A stretch of 64,000 bases of DNA from Tardiphaga robiniae (GCF_013359755.1 NZ_JABMCJ010000094.1:620001-684000); one strand, 5' to 3'; positions 38,124 to 48,351 are shown, counted from the stretch's first letter. Program-made: numbers and translations. Notes: a model not told the origin generated them from the sequence alone.

Positions 38124-39373
38124 TCGCCAATGCGCTTCTTTCTTTTGGCATCGTGCTTACGACAGCTTCACAGCTGCGCCTTCCCGGAATTCCGCTGGGT
38201 GTTGGCGAGGTCTGTCTTGTCCTGTGGCTAGCCTTCGTCTCATTGCGAGTCATCGTTACCGGCCAGATTTACAACGCGACAGCTTTGCTCCGAATCGGTG
38301 CGTTTTGGGCCTGTCTTGCACTCGCCCTGAGCATAGGGACATGCGTGGCCTATCTGAGCCAGGAGCTGGACCTTCCTACGATGTTGCACGACACCTTCGC
38401 GTATCTGTTGGTGGCAGCTTTGACCTGCCTCATCGTCGCAACGATGGAAGCCGACGCTGCCCTACGTCAAACCCAATGGTTCCTGCTCGCTTTCTGGAAC
38501 ATCGCACTGGTCCTTCAGATCGCTGCGGGCTGGTCCATCATCAGCCTGCCGTCGGTCGATCCATGGTATTGGGATCGATTTCGAGGCTGGGCGGAGAATC
38601 CCAATCAGATCGCTCTCTATTGCGCCGTTTTGACGCCGCTGTCTCTCAGCCTTGCCCTATCGGCCAAAGGGTTTGGCCGCATAGCGGGATCATTCAGTTG
38701 CCTGCTAACCTTCGCCGTCGGGCGCCTGACCAAAAGCGATACATTTCTTGTTGCGATGGTGATTGCCACCGCGATCTTTTCTTTGCTGCGTTTGCGCAGT
38801 TGGCTGACCTCGCCACAGCACAGACTAAATTTCCGGTCGGTGGTCGCGGTTCTGGTCATCGCCGCCGCCGTCCCTCTGGCGCTCGCATTAGCACCGTATG
38901 CCGTTGCGACCGCCGATGAGTTTGAAGGTCTGGCAATCAGTCTGGCCAAGGACCGTGGCGGCGAGGCAACGAAGCGCACCGCGTCCCTGCGACTGCAACT
39001 CTGGGAAGATGCACTCCGTCGAGGGCTGGAAACCGGATCGCTCGGGCTGGGGCCAGGCCCGCATCTCGAGAAGCCGAACGTCGCCAATAACAAGGCGCTT
39101 CCAACTCCTTTCGAAGCCCATAGCACACTGCTGGATATATTTACGCAAGGTGGCCTGCTCGCTGTGATTGCCGTTTGCGGCCTCTTCGCAGGCACGTTCA
39201 TGCTCATGTTCCGCGCGAAGCTCGATGCCCTGGCAGCATTGTTCGCTGCGCTGGCCATTTTCAGCATCAGCCATTTCATCTTGCGTCATCCCATCGTGTG
39301 GTTCGCGTTTGCTCTCAGCCTGATCCTTGGATCGGCGCGCCCGCCGTCGCCGCACACGCGTATCGGAAGCTAG
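38120..39373 (+). CDS. O-antigen ligase/Wzy-like polymerase
   Basis: A 417-aa membrane protein with about ten to eleven hydrophobic segments and a larger periplasmic loop (about 265-335) rich in charged residues. RFRGWAENPNQIALYCAVL near 155 and the LETGSLGLGPGPHL stretch near 305 are typical of the O-antigen ligase/Wzy superfamily. Polymerase rather than ligase is inferred since Wzx-like and Wzc-like partners are present. It starts within the GT4 stop. Confidence 0.85.
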   Translation: MIANALLSFGIVLTTASQLRLPGIPLGVGEVCLVLWLAFVSLRVIVTGQIYNATALLRIGAFWACLALALSIGTCVAYLSQELDLPTMLHDTFAYLLVAALTCLIVATMEADAALRQTQWFLLAFWNIALVLQIAAGWSIISLPSVDPWYWDRFRGWAENPNQIALYCAVLTPLSLSLALSAKGFGRIAGSFSCLLTFAVGRLTKSDTFLVAMVIATAIFSLLRLRSWLTSPQHRLNFRSVVAVLVIAAAVPLALALAPYAVATADEFEGLAISLAKDRGGEATKRTASLRLQLWEDALRRGLETGSLGLGPGPHLEKPNVANNKALPTPFEAHSTLLDIFTQGGLLAVIAVCGLFAGTFMLMFRAKLDALAALFAALAIFSISHFILRHPIVWFAFALSLILGSARPPSPHTRIGS

Positions 39374-39376
39374 ATC

Positions 39377-41362
39377 ATGTGTGGAATCGCCGGAATTCTT
39401 CAGATGCCAAAAGCTTCCCGATCCGCCGATCTGGATGCGATCGGCCGAATGACGAATCGTTTGCACCATCGCGGACCCGATGCCCACGGTTCGTGGTGCG
39501 ATCGTGACGCCGGAATTGCATTCGGGCATCGCCGGCTCTCCATCGTTGACCTCACCGACGCGGGGCGACAACCGATGCTTTCCGAGAGCGGCCGATTCGT
39601 CATCACATTCAATGGTGAGATCTACAATCATCCGTCGTTGCGACAGGAGCTTCAACGCCTCGGCCAGAACTTCATCGGCAGCAGCGATACCGAGGTCTTG
39701 CTCGCGATGATCGAGAGATGGGGATTCGAGGCTGCCCTGGCGCGCTGCAACGGCATGTTCGCAATCGGCCTCTGGGATCGGCAGACCCGTACGCTCCATC
39801 TGGCCCGCGATCGAATGGGAAAGAAGCCCCTATACGTCGCCAGAACGAGAAATGCCGTGGTCTTTGCTTCAGAGTTGAAGGCGATCGACGCGTTCCCCGA
39901 TTTCCATCCGGAGATCAATCCGCGCGGGGTCGCTGAATTTCTCGCTCGCGGCTGGCTATCGGATGAACATTGTATATGGAAAGATGTCTTCAAACTTCCG
40001 CCCGGCAACATTCTATCTTTCGGCGCCGATGAACTTCTGGCATCTCGGGATGCTGCAGCGCTTCGGGCAAAGGCGCGCACTTGGTGGTCGCTGACCGACA
40101 TCGCAAAGCACGGCCGAAGAAACCCCGTTTCCGCGGACGATGGCGAGCTCGTGTCGCATCTTGATGGCCTACTTCGCGAGGCTGTCGGTGAGCGCATGGT
40201 TGCCGACGTGCCAATCGGGCTGTTCCTGTCCGGTGGCATCGACAGTTCAACTGTCGTCGCCCTGATGCAATCCCAATCCACCCGGCCCGTCCGTACGTTC
40301 ACTATCGGTTTCGGCGAGCCCGCCTTCGACGAAGCGGCCAGTGCCGCGGCCGTGGCTCGTCACCTCGGCACGGACCACACGGAGCTACGTCTCACTCCCT
40401 CGGAGGCCATGGATGTCATTCCCGAACTGCCCCGTATTTGGGACGAGCCGTTCGCCGACGAATCGCAGATTCCGACACTGCTGCTATCTCGCCTCGCCCG
40501 CCGGGATGTAACTGTTGTCCTCTCCGGTGACGGCGGAGACGAATGTTTTGCTGGATATTCCAGGCATCTTTTAACCGCCCGTCTAGCTCCCCTCCTTAAC
40601 TCCAATCGAGCACTTCGGCGAACGGCGGCAATGGGTGTGTCATTGCTCGCCCGCGGTTTGCGGGAAGACATCGCTGACGCGTTGCCTCTTCCTGGCCGCC
40701 TGCGACGGATGATCGGAAGCGACCGGGTCAACCGCCTTGCACAACTGTTTGCAGGCAATGACGCCGACGACATGTACCGGAAAGTTATGCGGCTTTCCGA
40801 GCTGCAATTGACCCCGGAGCAGGTAACCGATTCGGCTAAGGTGCCACCGCTGAACGATCTTCTATCCGACTTCATTGTGCGGGACATGATCGGTTATCTC
40901 CCCGGCGACATTCTGGTGAAGCTCGATCGCGCCAGCATGGCGACAGGCCTGGAAGCGCGCTGTCCAATTCTCGACCATCGCGTCGTGGAATTCTCCTGGC
41001 GACTGCCGAACACGGCCAAGGTGCGCGACGGACAGGGCAAGTGGATCTTGCGGCAGGTTCTCAGCCGTTACTTGCCGCGCCACTTGATAGATCGACCCAA
41101 GCAGGGCTTCGACGTGCCTGTTGGCGCCTGGTTGAAAGGCCCCCTGCGCTCATGGGCTGCAGACCTGCTCTCCGAATCGCGCCTTAACCGCCAGAATTTG
41201 CTGGACGTACAACGAGTCCAGAGCTGCTGGCAGGATCATCTGAGTGGCAATCGCGATCACTCGCGAATGCTATGGGCCGTCCTGATGTTGCAATCATGGC
41301 TAGGAATGATGGTTGAACAGAGTACGTGCCGATCGGCAGATACCCTCGAGCCCGCACAGTAG
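39377..41362 (+). CDS. asnB: Asparagine synthetase-type glutamine amidotransferase
   Basis: A 661-aa protein starting MCGIAGIL with the N-terminal nucleophile Cys2 of the class II glutaminase domain (1-200; RLSIVDLTDAG near 54, FNGEIYN near 78). The ATP-pyrophosphatase domain carries SGGIDSS near 285 and the SGDGGDECFAGY motif near 385. The length is normal for the family. It starts three bases after the polymerase. AsnB-like enzymes inside polysaccharide loci often amidate sugar acids or supply amino donors; that role is inferred here. It may act with the NRPS-like protein at 45615. Confidence 0.94.
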   Translation: MCGIAGILQMPKASRSADLDAIGRMTNRLHHRGPDAHGSWCDRDAGIAFGHRRLSIVDLTDAGRQPMLSESGRFVITFNGEIYNHPSLRQELQRLGQNFIGSSDTEVLLAMIERWGFEAALARCNGMFAIGLWDRQTRTLHLARDRMGKKPLYVARTRNAVVFASELKAIDAFPDFHPEINPRGVAEFLARGWLSDEHCIWKDVFKLPPGNILSFGADELLASRDAAALRAKARTWWSLTDIAKHGRRNPVSADDGELVSHLDGLLREAVGERMVADVPIGLFLSGGIDSSTVVALMQSQSTRPVRTFTIGFGEPAFDEAASAAAVARHLGTDHTELRLTPSEAMDVIPELPRIWDEPFADESQIPTLLLSRLARRDVTVVLSGDGGDECFAGYSRHLLTARLAPLLNSNRALRRTAAMGVSLLARGLREDIADALPLPGRLRRMIGSDRVNRLAQLFAGNDADDMYRKVMRLSELQLTPEQVTDSAKVPPLNDLLSDFIVRDMIGYLPGDILVKLDRASMATGLEARCPILDHRVVEFSWRLPNTAKVRDGQGKWILRQVLSRYLPRHLIDRPKQGFDVPVGAWLKGPLRSWAADLLSESRLNRQNLLDVQRVQSCWQDHLSGNRDHSRMLWAVLMLQSWLGMMVEQSTCRSADTLEPAQ

Positions 41363-41373
41363 AGGAACGAGCT

Positions 41374-43329
41374 ATGGAAGCGTTAGTAGGAAGACGTATT
41401 CGATCCCTGCAGGCTCTTTCGCCGGATATGGCAGAGGACGAACTTGGGCGGCGCCTGGCGGAACAATCCCTGGCTTCAAATGACGGTCTCCAGTCTTTGA
41501 ATCGCGTGCTGGATAGTGTGCGGAAGTACAAGCGGCTTGTCGTCAGGATGATTGTCGTCGGCGCCTTGCTAGCTGGAGTAGCCGGCCTTCTTATGTCTCC
41601 TTCTTATCTGGCGACGGCACAACTTGCTGTTGACGTCCGACAGTCCGGCGCCGTCGATGCCTTGAATGCCGGTGGCGCATCCGCAGCACCTACACCGGCC
41701 GCCGAGGAATCCACCATCGACACACATGTCACGGTGCTGCTTTCCGACGCCTATCTGCGGAGACTCCTTCCAACGCTCCGCGCTCTCGAAGATGCGAGGC
41801 ACGGTGCTGAAAAGGGGTCACGAACGTGGATGCAAAGCTTGCGCACGCTCTTTGGTCGTACATGGTCAGCAACCAAGGAGCTGCTACTTGGCAAGAACCA
41901 CGAGCCCGATGACGGGTCGGCTCTCGCTGCTCTAAAGCGCAGCTTGAAGGTTGGTCAGGAGCGGCGCTCCAGAATCATCGCCGTTACTTCTACGGCCACC
42001 AATCCGCAACGAGCGGCGGAAATCGCCAATACGGTGGCACAATCGTATGTCGACGAGGTCGCGCGTCAGAAGCAAAGCGATGTGGAGTATGCTTTGAGCT
42101 CCCTTGCGACCCAATCATCCAAAGTTCAGCGTGACCTTGCAAAGGCGGAGGAGGAACTAAAAGCCTCCCGTCTTGGCCAGCTCTCACCCTCCCGGAACGC
42201 CGCGCTGGAGTGGCAGGTCACCACGCTGGCGCAACAGTTTGAAACGCTTCTGCGGCGGCGGCAGGAGCTCACCGCAAAAGGTCTGACCGCGCAATCAGAC
42301 GTCAGTATTCTCGCCACGGCCACACCGCCAGAACGACCGACCTCATTACACCCGCTACTTATGATTCCTCCTGCGGCAATTATCTTCGCTCTGCTGGCTT
42401 GTGTTCTCGCAGTCGTATTGAATCACTTCGATCGGACCCTGCACACGGAAGCCGACGCCGCTGAAGCTCTGCGTATTCCATGCGCCGGACTGATACCTTC
42501 GATTCCACTGGAGCCAGGCAAGCAGCCGCATTATGTTTTGGAGGAGCCTGCGAGCCACTATGCCAGAGCAATCCGCTCCATTCTGGTATCCATACTGGCC
42601 TCCGACCCGGCAACCCCACGATCGCAGCGTGTTGTCCTCGTCAGCTCCAGCATCGGTGGGGAAGGCAAGACGACACTTTCATGGAGCCTTGGTCTCTACG
42701 CTGCCCGGCTCGGGTGGCGCACTCTACTCCTTGACTTTGGCCAATTCACTCGTCGACCGGGTGGCGAGAGCGCCAACTTACTCAGTGTACTGGCGTATGG
42801 CCGTCCACTTGCAGACGCGATCGAACATATCCATGAGTCCGGAATTGACTACCTGCCCGCCACATCGTTTGGGGGACATAGGCTTCGGATTCTCGCCGAC
42901 CCCAAGATTCCTTCGTTGCTCCGACAGCTGAGCGACACCTATGATTTCGTGATCATCGACGGACCTTCGCTGCTGGAAGCCCCGGAAGCAAGACTTCTGG
43001 CAAGTTGGGCTGACCACGTTTTGTTCGCCATTCACTCTGGAAGCACCGATCGTGAGGCGGCGCAGACCGCGCTGCATCAACTTGTTCGGACAGAACATCT
43101 CAACCCTGCCCAGAACACGAGATTCTCGTCGGTCTTAACTCGTGTCGAGCCGCTACAGCAGGACCAGTTCGGTGAGCGTGCACAGCAGCTGTTCAAGAGG
43201 ATTTGGGGCGCGCTTCGCCGGCGGTCGAAGAGAGCAATCACGTGGCGAACGTGGCGCGGAGACGCAATCGAGCTGAAACGCTCCGGATCACCCAAACTGA
43301 ACCCCCGCAATTGGTTGAGAAGCGATTGA
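41374..43329 (+). CDS. Wzc/ExoP-like chain-length and export copolymerase
   Basis: A 651-aa inner-membrane protein. A Wzz domain with two membrane segments (about 57-76 and 330-355) encloses a periplasmic part with a coiled coil (about 210-320). The cytoplasmic BY-kinase-like domain has Walker A GGEGKTT near 435, Walker A' LLLDFGQF near 454 and Walker B FVIIDGPSLLEAPEA near 530. The usual C-terminal tyrosine cluster is absent: the last 40 residues are basic with no Tyr. It may be regulated differently from Wzc. ATG 41374 has GAGGA seven bases upstream. Confidence 0.9.
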   Translation: MEALVGRRIRSLQALSPDMAEDELGRRLAEQSLASNDGLQSLNRVLDSVRKYKRLVVRMIVVGALLAGVAGLLMSPSYLATAQLAVDVRQSGAVDALNAGGASAAPTPAAEESTIDTHVTVLLSDAYLRRLLPTLRALEDARHGAEKGSRTWMQSLRTLFGRTWSATKELLLGKNHEPDDGSALAALKRSLKVGQERRSRIIAVTSTATNPQRAAEIANTVAQSYVDEVARQKQSDVEYALSSLATQSSKVQRDLAKAEEELKASRLGQLSPSRNAALEWQVTTLAQQFETLLRRRQELTAKGLTAQSDVSILATATPPERPTSLHPLLMIPPAAIIFALLACVLAVVLNHFDRTLHTEADAAEALRIPCAGLIPSIPLEPGKQPHYVLEEPASHYARAIRSILVSILASDPATPRSQRVVLVSSSIGGEGKTTLSWSLGLYAARLGWRTLLLDFGQFTRRPGGESANLLSVLAYGRPLADAIEHIHESGIDYLPATSFGGHRLRILADPKIPSLLRQLSDTYDFVIIDGPSLLEAPEARLLASWADHVLFAIHSGSTDREAAQTALHQLVRTEHLNPAQNTRFSSVLTRVEPLQQDQFGERAQQLFKRIWGALRRRSKRAITWRTWRGDAIELKRSGSPKLNPRNWLRSD

Positions 43330-43336
43330 GGGCAGC

Positions 43337-45502
43337 ATGATTATCGAGACCTTCGGTCCACCAGGCGCTGGCAAAACAACCTTTAGTCGGGCACTCGCTC
43401 AACGCCTGCGTGACCGTGGGTATGAGGTCGACCTCGTACTTACGTTGCCGCATCTATCCAATCATCTTCTGAACTTTGGTGGATTTCTTCCAGCGCTGCA
43501 GCGCGTCACTCTCGCGATCTTCGCCACCATCGCAATCTTGTGCCGTCCTATCGCAAATGCCCGAGGGCTGCGTCTAGCGAAAGACCTGCTCCGACTAATG
43601 CCACCCAACAATCCCGTTTGGAGGATCAGGCTTAGCCAATACGTCGTCCGATTTTCCTGCGTGTGGAGAGATTCGCACAAGTCAGATCGCATCGTCTTGT
43701 TCGACCAGGGCTTTGTGCAGATCGTTTGCACCTTGGCCCTGTTTAGCCGAGCAGACGAGAAGACGATCGCTCGTGCAATCGGCATGAGGACGCAATCCGA
43801 TCTGCTGATCCGGTTTGATGCTCCGAAGGAGCTGTTGGAAAAGCGCCTCCATGAGCGAGTACACCAAAAAACCTACATGGAGAAATGGTTCGAGCCTGAC
43901 GTAGCTACCTTTCTCAAGGCAAAGCCGATTACTGACTACGTTGGCTCATTACTCGCGGCCGAGCATCAACGGGTGATCTGCATCAACTCGCTTGATCCCG
44001 GCCTGATGTCCAGGGCTCTCGACCGTATCGAAGAAGAGGTCTCGAGTAAGTTCAGGCCCAACGGAGCGGTCAGTTCGTCACCCGGCCCAGGGGACAACAG
44101 CTTTGAACCCTATGCCGAGAAGTTCACGCCACCCCTGCCGGCGCCCGAGACGATCGGAACTTTCACAGCTCAGGCTCAACCCGAGCTGGCTCGGCGCATG
44201 GCCAGCGCAAGCCTGTGGGCATTCGTCATCTATGTTGGCGGCGCCGGGCTGACGTGCGTGGCTCAACTTGTCATTGCCCGTACGATAGGAGCGACGAGTT
44301 ACGGTATCTATTCATACGTTTTGGCTTGGACGACCCTTCTCTCCTACATCGCGGGACTCGGGTTCAACACGGTTCTGCTGCGATATGTGCCGGCCTATAG
44401 CGCGACCGGAAAGTGGCCATTGGCGCGCGGAGTTATTCAATTTGCATTCGGACGATCATTGTTGGTTGGGATGTTGATTGCGATCTGCGGAGTCGCCACC
44501 GCACTATTCCTGTCGGAGACGCTTCATCGGGAGCTGACTATCAGTCTGGCGGTTGGCATGGCGACCGTCCCATTGGTCGCGCTTTACGTTCTCGGTTCCG
44601 CTACGGTACGCGCGCTGGGTGGCGTCATTTCGGCAATTGCGCCCGAACGATTCGTTCGGGACGGCCTTATGGTGGTTCTGCTTCTACTTGCTGTGGCACT
44701 CAACGTCACGCCAATCGATGCGACAACGGTTTTGATCGCTTTGATGGCAAGCTCTGCTGTCACAGCTGCCATCGTCGGACTGAGCATGCGGAAGCTTTGG
44801 CCGCCACAACTACGCTCGGCGGTGCCGGCTTATGCACCTCGCGACTGGTGGCATCTCGCCTGTCCTGTCATGATCTTGATTGGAGTTGAGGTTCTCATGA
44901 GCCGCGCCGGCGTGATTATCCTCGGCTGGACCGGCGATGCCCACGAGGCTGGCATTTTCGCACTGGGGTTGAATTTAGCTCTTTTTCTTGTTCTGCCTCG
45001 GATGGCAGTAGGGACTTTCTTTTCGCCGAACGTCTCGAAGCTTCACGCGCATCGGAATGAGGCAGCGCTTCAGAGTCTGTTTGCCCGAGCAACTGTCCTG
45101 TCGCTGGCTGGAACAGTCGTGCTGGCACTTCCACTTTTGTTGCTGACGGTACCGCTACTCCGCTTTTTTGGCGAGGAATTCGTTGCAACAGCTCCGGTCG
45201 CCCAAATTCTCGTCGTCGGACAGATCTTTGCTGCTGCTACTGGTCCGCAGCAAAATCTTCTGACTATGACTGGGCACGAGCGAGCAGCTGCCGCAATCAC
45301 AGCGATCGGAGCCATCATGAACGTTGTCGCCTGTGCGATCGGCATTGCTTTCTTTGGAGTGATGGGTGCCGCCGTTGCGACGGCCGTGACGAATGTAGCC
45401 TGGAACATGGCAATGGCGATCTACATCTACAAACGCGTGAACATGACGGCCGGCCTGCTCTTTGCCTTTGTGGAGTTTCGTCGGCCCGCCGCCGCTGAAT
45501 AG
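43337..45502 (+). CDS. P-loop kinase-like domain fused to a Wzx/MOP-type flippase
   Basis: One continuous 721-residue frame. Residues 1-235 form a P-loop kinase-like domain: Walker A GPPGAGKTT at 7-15, a LFDQGF segment near 120, and an Arg-rich lid RLHERVHQK near 170, in the style of thymidylate kinase. A proline-rich linker (about 240-285) leads to about 12 hydrophobic helices (290-710) of the MOP superfamily, as in Wzx flippases (ARTIGATSYGIYSYVLAWTTLLSYIAGLGF; GHERAAAAITAIGAIMNV). The flippase half should move the lipid-linked unit across the membrane. The kinase half's substrate is unknown. ATG 43337 has GAGGG upstream. Confidence 0.85.
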   Translation: MIIETFGPPGAGKTTFSRALAQRLRDRGYEVDLVLTLPHLSNHLLNFGGFLPALQRVTLAIFATIAILCRPIANARGLRLAKDLLRLMPPNNPVWRIRLSQYVVRFSCVWRDSHKSDRIVLFDQGFVQIVCTLALFSRADEKTIARAIGMRTQSDLLIRFDAPKELLEKRLHERVHQKTYMEKWFEPDVATFLKAKPITDYVGSLLAAEHQRVICINSLDPGLMSRALDRIEEEVSSKFRPNGAVSSSPGPGDNSFEPYAEKFTPPLPAPETIGTFTAQAQPELARRMASASLWAFVIYVGGAGLTCVAQLVIARTIGATSYGIYSYVLAWTTLLSYIAGLGFNTVLLRYVPAYSATGKWPLARGVIQFAFGRSLLVGMLIAICGVATALFLSETLHRELTISLAVGMATVPLVALYVLGSATVRALGGVISAIAPERFVRDGLMVVLLLLAVALNVTPIDATTVLIALMASSAVTAAIVGLSMRKLWPPQLRSAVPAYAPRDWWHLACPVMILIGVEVLMSRAGVIILGWTGDAHEAGIFALGLNLALFLVLPRMAVGTFFSPNVSKLHAHRNEAALQSLFARATVLSLAGTVVLALPLLLLTVPLLRFFGEEFVATAPVAQILVVGQIFAAATGPQQNLLTMTGHERAAAAITAIGAIMNVVACAIGIAFFGVMGAAVATAVTNVAWNMAMAIYIYKRVNMTAGLLFAFVEFRRPAAAE

Positions 45503-45614
45503 CCCGGTAACTGGATAGAGGCCGGAAAATTGGTGCAGCCCTATCATTCACTCGAAGGACGTCAATAGCCGACGTGTGGCCTACGATCTCCATCCCGCAA
45601 CGGTGAGTACCGTC

Positions 45615-48344
45615 ATGCAACTTCAGAGATTTCCCGATGGATCCTTGGCGAAACGCGCGAAGACGTTCGCTGGCGGGCGCGCACTTTCCGGAGATTCAAG
45701 CGAGCCTGCACAAACCCTCTGGATGAAACCTCCCGAATTGCCCCTCGACCTGGGCGGGCCTGTCGATCGCCCGTTCAATCGTATGGGCGTCGAATTTGCC
45801 GGCGTGCCCGCGATCACGCATCTGGATGCGGTGGCAAAGAGATTTCCGAACAACGTAGCCATCAGCGATGACACCCGCCAAATCACATATTCGGATTTTC
45901 TGATCAGAGTTTTGACGCTGGCCCAGGCGATTGCAGCGGTGGCTCCCGAGGGGCGGGCCGTCGGCCTGTTGTTGCGCCACTCGATCTGGCATCCGATCGC
46001 CATGCTTGCATGTATGGCCGCAGGGCGCCCCCTGGTGCCGCTCAATCCGCGCGATCCGGACCAGCGACTTGCCCACATCGTTGCAAATGCACAGATTTCT
46101 GTACTGATCGGCCAGGGGGACAGTAGCTCAACCAAATGGATCGACGAAGACGGCCTGCGTTGGATCGATATTACGCACGCGAACGAACTTTTCGATGACG
46201 CCCCATCGCTTGAGCCAGTCTCGGTGGATGCACCTGCCCTTGTGCTCTACACCTCCGGTAGCACCGGACAGCCAAAGGGTGTTGTGAATAGCCAGCGCAG
46301 CTTGCTCCAGCGTGTCCAGCAATATGCGGATGCATGCCACATAGACGCCACTGACGTCTTCATGCCTCTGAGCGGCCCTACGACCATTGCGGGCACCAGA
46401 GAGATGCTCACGGCCTTGTTGACCGGCGCAAGATTGCATATGGCGGATGTCGAGGCCCTTGGCCTTCGCGGCGTGTTGCGTCAGATCCGATCGCAGCAGA
46501 TAACGATCACCTACATCGTTCCCGCTCTTCTGCGGGCAGTGATTACCGCGAGTGAAACCGGTGATTTCGAATCGCTCCGGGTTGTCCGCATCGGCGGCGA
46601 GAAGGTGCTGTGGACGGATGTCGCGCTCGTCCGAAAGGTCGTGAAGCCCTCCTGCTTCATTCAGATCAGCTATTCGTCGACCGAGACTACCGGCACGCAG
46701 TGGTTTCTTCCTGACGACTGCAAGGAAAGTGATTTCAGCATACCCCCGGTTGGTTATTTGCTTCCCGGAATGTCGTGTGCCGTCGTCGACGACAACGGGG
46801 TGCCTGTGCCCACCGGCGAGGTCGGAGAGCTGATCATCAAGAGCATGCATGTGCTGCTTGGCTACTGGGAGAACGGTCAGGTGCTTCCTGCATTACCCGA
46901 CCCGGATGATAGCCATTGCCGCATCTTCCCGACAGGCGACCTTGTTACTGTCGATGCGCGCGGATTGATGCAGATGCTGGGACGAAAGGGGCGTCAGCTC
47001 AAAATCAATGGACGGCGTGTCGAACCGGCTGAACTCGAGGTCGTCGTACGCAGAATTCCCTATGTGAGCGACGCCGTCGCCATCGTCACCGATTCAAGCG
47101 AGCTGGTTATTTTTGCATCGCCAGGTGTCGAGGCCAAGGCAACATTCACGGCTGACGTTCGGGACGTCATCAGGCAGACACTTCCGACCGCATTGCATCC
47201 CACCAGATTGCATGAAATCGCAGAGCTTCCGCGGCTCGCCGGCGGAAAGATAGACGTCGCGAAACTCAAGGTGCTGGATAGCGAGAGCCGAAGAGGTGCA
47301 GCCCCACCTCAGCCCCCAGGGGCGGGTGAAGTGAAGCAAGCCGAAAAAATAGTGGCGCAGGTATGGACGCGGATCCTAGGTACGACCGACGTTGCCAGCC
47401 GCTGGGACGAGGCAGGTGGCGATTCCCTCAAGCTTCTGCGATGCGTGATGGAGCTGGAAGAGCTGGTCGGCCAAGAGCTCAACATGGAAGCTTTCACGGT
47501 GGACATGAGCGCAGCCGATATGATTCAGATCGTCGCTGCAGGTGGCCGATCGCAGCGGCAACAAGCCGCCGGGGAATTCCTGCCTCATCTGGTGATGTTG
47601 CCAGGCTCGATAGGTTACGGTCCGAGTCTGGCGGCGTTCGGGGCGCAGCTGAGCAAGACGGCTCATGTGATCCCGATCCGCTACCCGGATCTGACGTCTG
47701 CCCTGACCGGATGCGGCTCGGTCGACCACATGGCGACGTTGGCTCTGGAACAGATTAACGCCGTTCATCCTCGCGGCGACATACGTCTGATCGGCTATTC
47801 GCTGGGTGGCGGCGTCGCATTTGAAGTGGCAGCCCGGCTGATTGCGGAAGGCCGGTCGGTGAAATTTCTGGGCATTCTGGATACGAATATCGGCCCCCGC
47901 AGGAGTGACTATCGGGAGACCCTGTCACGTACGCTGCAACGAGTTAGATCACACCGGGTTACGATGTACCGAATGCTGTGTCGCGCTATCGCAAAATGTG
48001 TTGCTCGACTCCACTGGGAGGTGAAGTTCTGTCGAATTCTCGATGCGAGGATCTGGACGCGTTTGGCCGGCACCCGCTTCATGCTCAAGTTGGAGCTTGA
48101 GGAGATTCTCCGGATGCAGGAATTCGGCCGCTGGGTGGCGAGTGCCAAACCTCGCTTGCCAATTACCGGAACGCTATTCCTTTGCAACCGGCGAGGGTCA
48201 CCAGCACACCTCGGATGGGACTCTCTGTTTGCAAAACTGGAGGTAATTCCGATTGCTGGCGGCCATCTCGATCTCGTGATCGACCCGCATTTGACCGTCA
48301 ACCGACCGGTCATCGAACGCGCGATCACGTCGTCCTGTTCCTGA
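45615..48344 (+). CDS. NRPS-like adenylation-carrier-thioesterase protein
   Basis: The frame is open from GTG 45576; ATG 45615 (909 aa) has GGTGAG upstream and is preferred. An adenylation domain (about 60-540) has LYTSGSTGQPKG, YSSTETTG, TGDLVTVDARG, GRKGRQLKINGRRVEPAELE and a final GGKIDVAK lysine. A carrier domain follows with GGDSLKLL, whose Ser604 should take phosphopantetheine. The C-terminal alpha/beta-hydrolase thioesterase-like domain has GYSLGGG (Ser729) and AGGHLDLV. No condensation domain is present. It probably activates one amino or hydroxy acid for transfer. The activated acid cannot be read. It ends the polysaccharide locus. Confidence 0.9.
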   Translation: MQLQRFPDGSLAKRAKTFAGGRALSGDSSEPAQTLWMKPPELPLDLGGPVDRPFNRMGVEFAGVPAITHLDAVAKRFPNNVAISDDTRQITYSDFLIRVLTLAQAIAAVAPEGRAVGLLLRHSIWHPIAMLACMAAGRPLVPLNPRDPDQRLAHIVANAQISVLIGQGDSSSTKWIDEDGLRWIDITHANELFDDAPSLEPVSVDAPALVLYTSGSTGQPKGVVNSQRSLLQRVQQYADACHIDATDVFMPLSGPTTIAGTREMLTALLTGARLHMADVEALGLRGVLRQIRSQQITITYIVPALLRAVITASETGDFESLRVVRIGGEKVLWTDVALVRKVVKPSCFIQISYSSTETTGTQWFLPDDCKESDFSIPPVGYLLPGMSCAVVDDNGVPVPTGEVGELIIKSMHVLLGYWENGQVLPALPDPDDSHCRIFPTGDLVTVDARGLMQMLGRKGRQLKINGRRVEPAELEVVVRRIPYVSDAVAIVTDSSELVIFASPGVEAKATFTADVRDVIRQTLPTALHPTRLHEIAELPRLAGGKIDVAKLKVLDSESRRGAAPPQPPGAGEVKQAEKIVAQVWTRILGTTDVASRWDEAGGDSLKLLRCVMELEELVGQELNMEAFTVDMSAADMIQIVAAGGRSQRQQAAGEFLPHLVMLPGSIGYGPSLAAFGAQLSKTAHVIPIRYPDLTSALTGCGSVDHMATLALEQINAVHPRGDIRLIGYSLGGGVAFEVAARLIAEGRSVKFLGILDTNIGPRRSDYRETLSRTLQRVRSHRVTMYRMLCRAIAKCVARLHWEVKFCRILDARIWTRLAGTRFMLKLELEEILRMQEFGRWVASAKPRLPITGTLFLCNRRGSPAHLGWDSLFAKLEVIPIAGGHLDLVIDPHLTVNRPVIERAITSSCS

Positions 48345-48351
48345 TCTTCGA

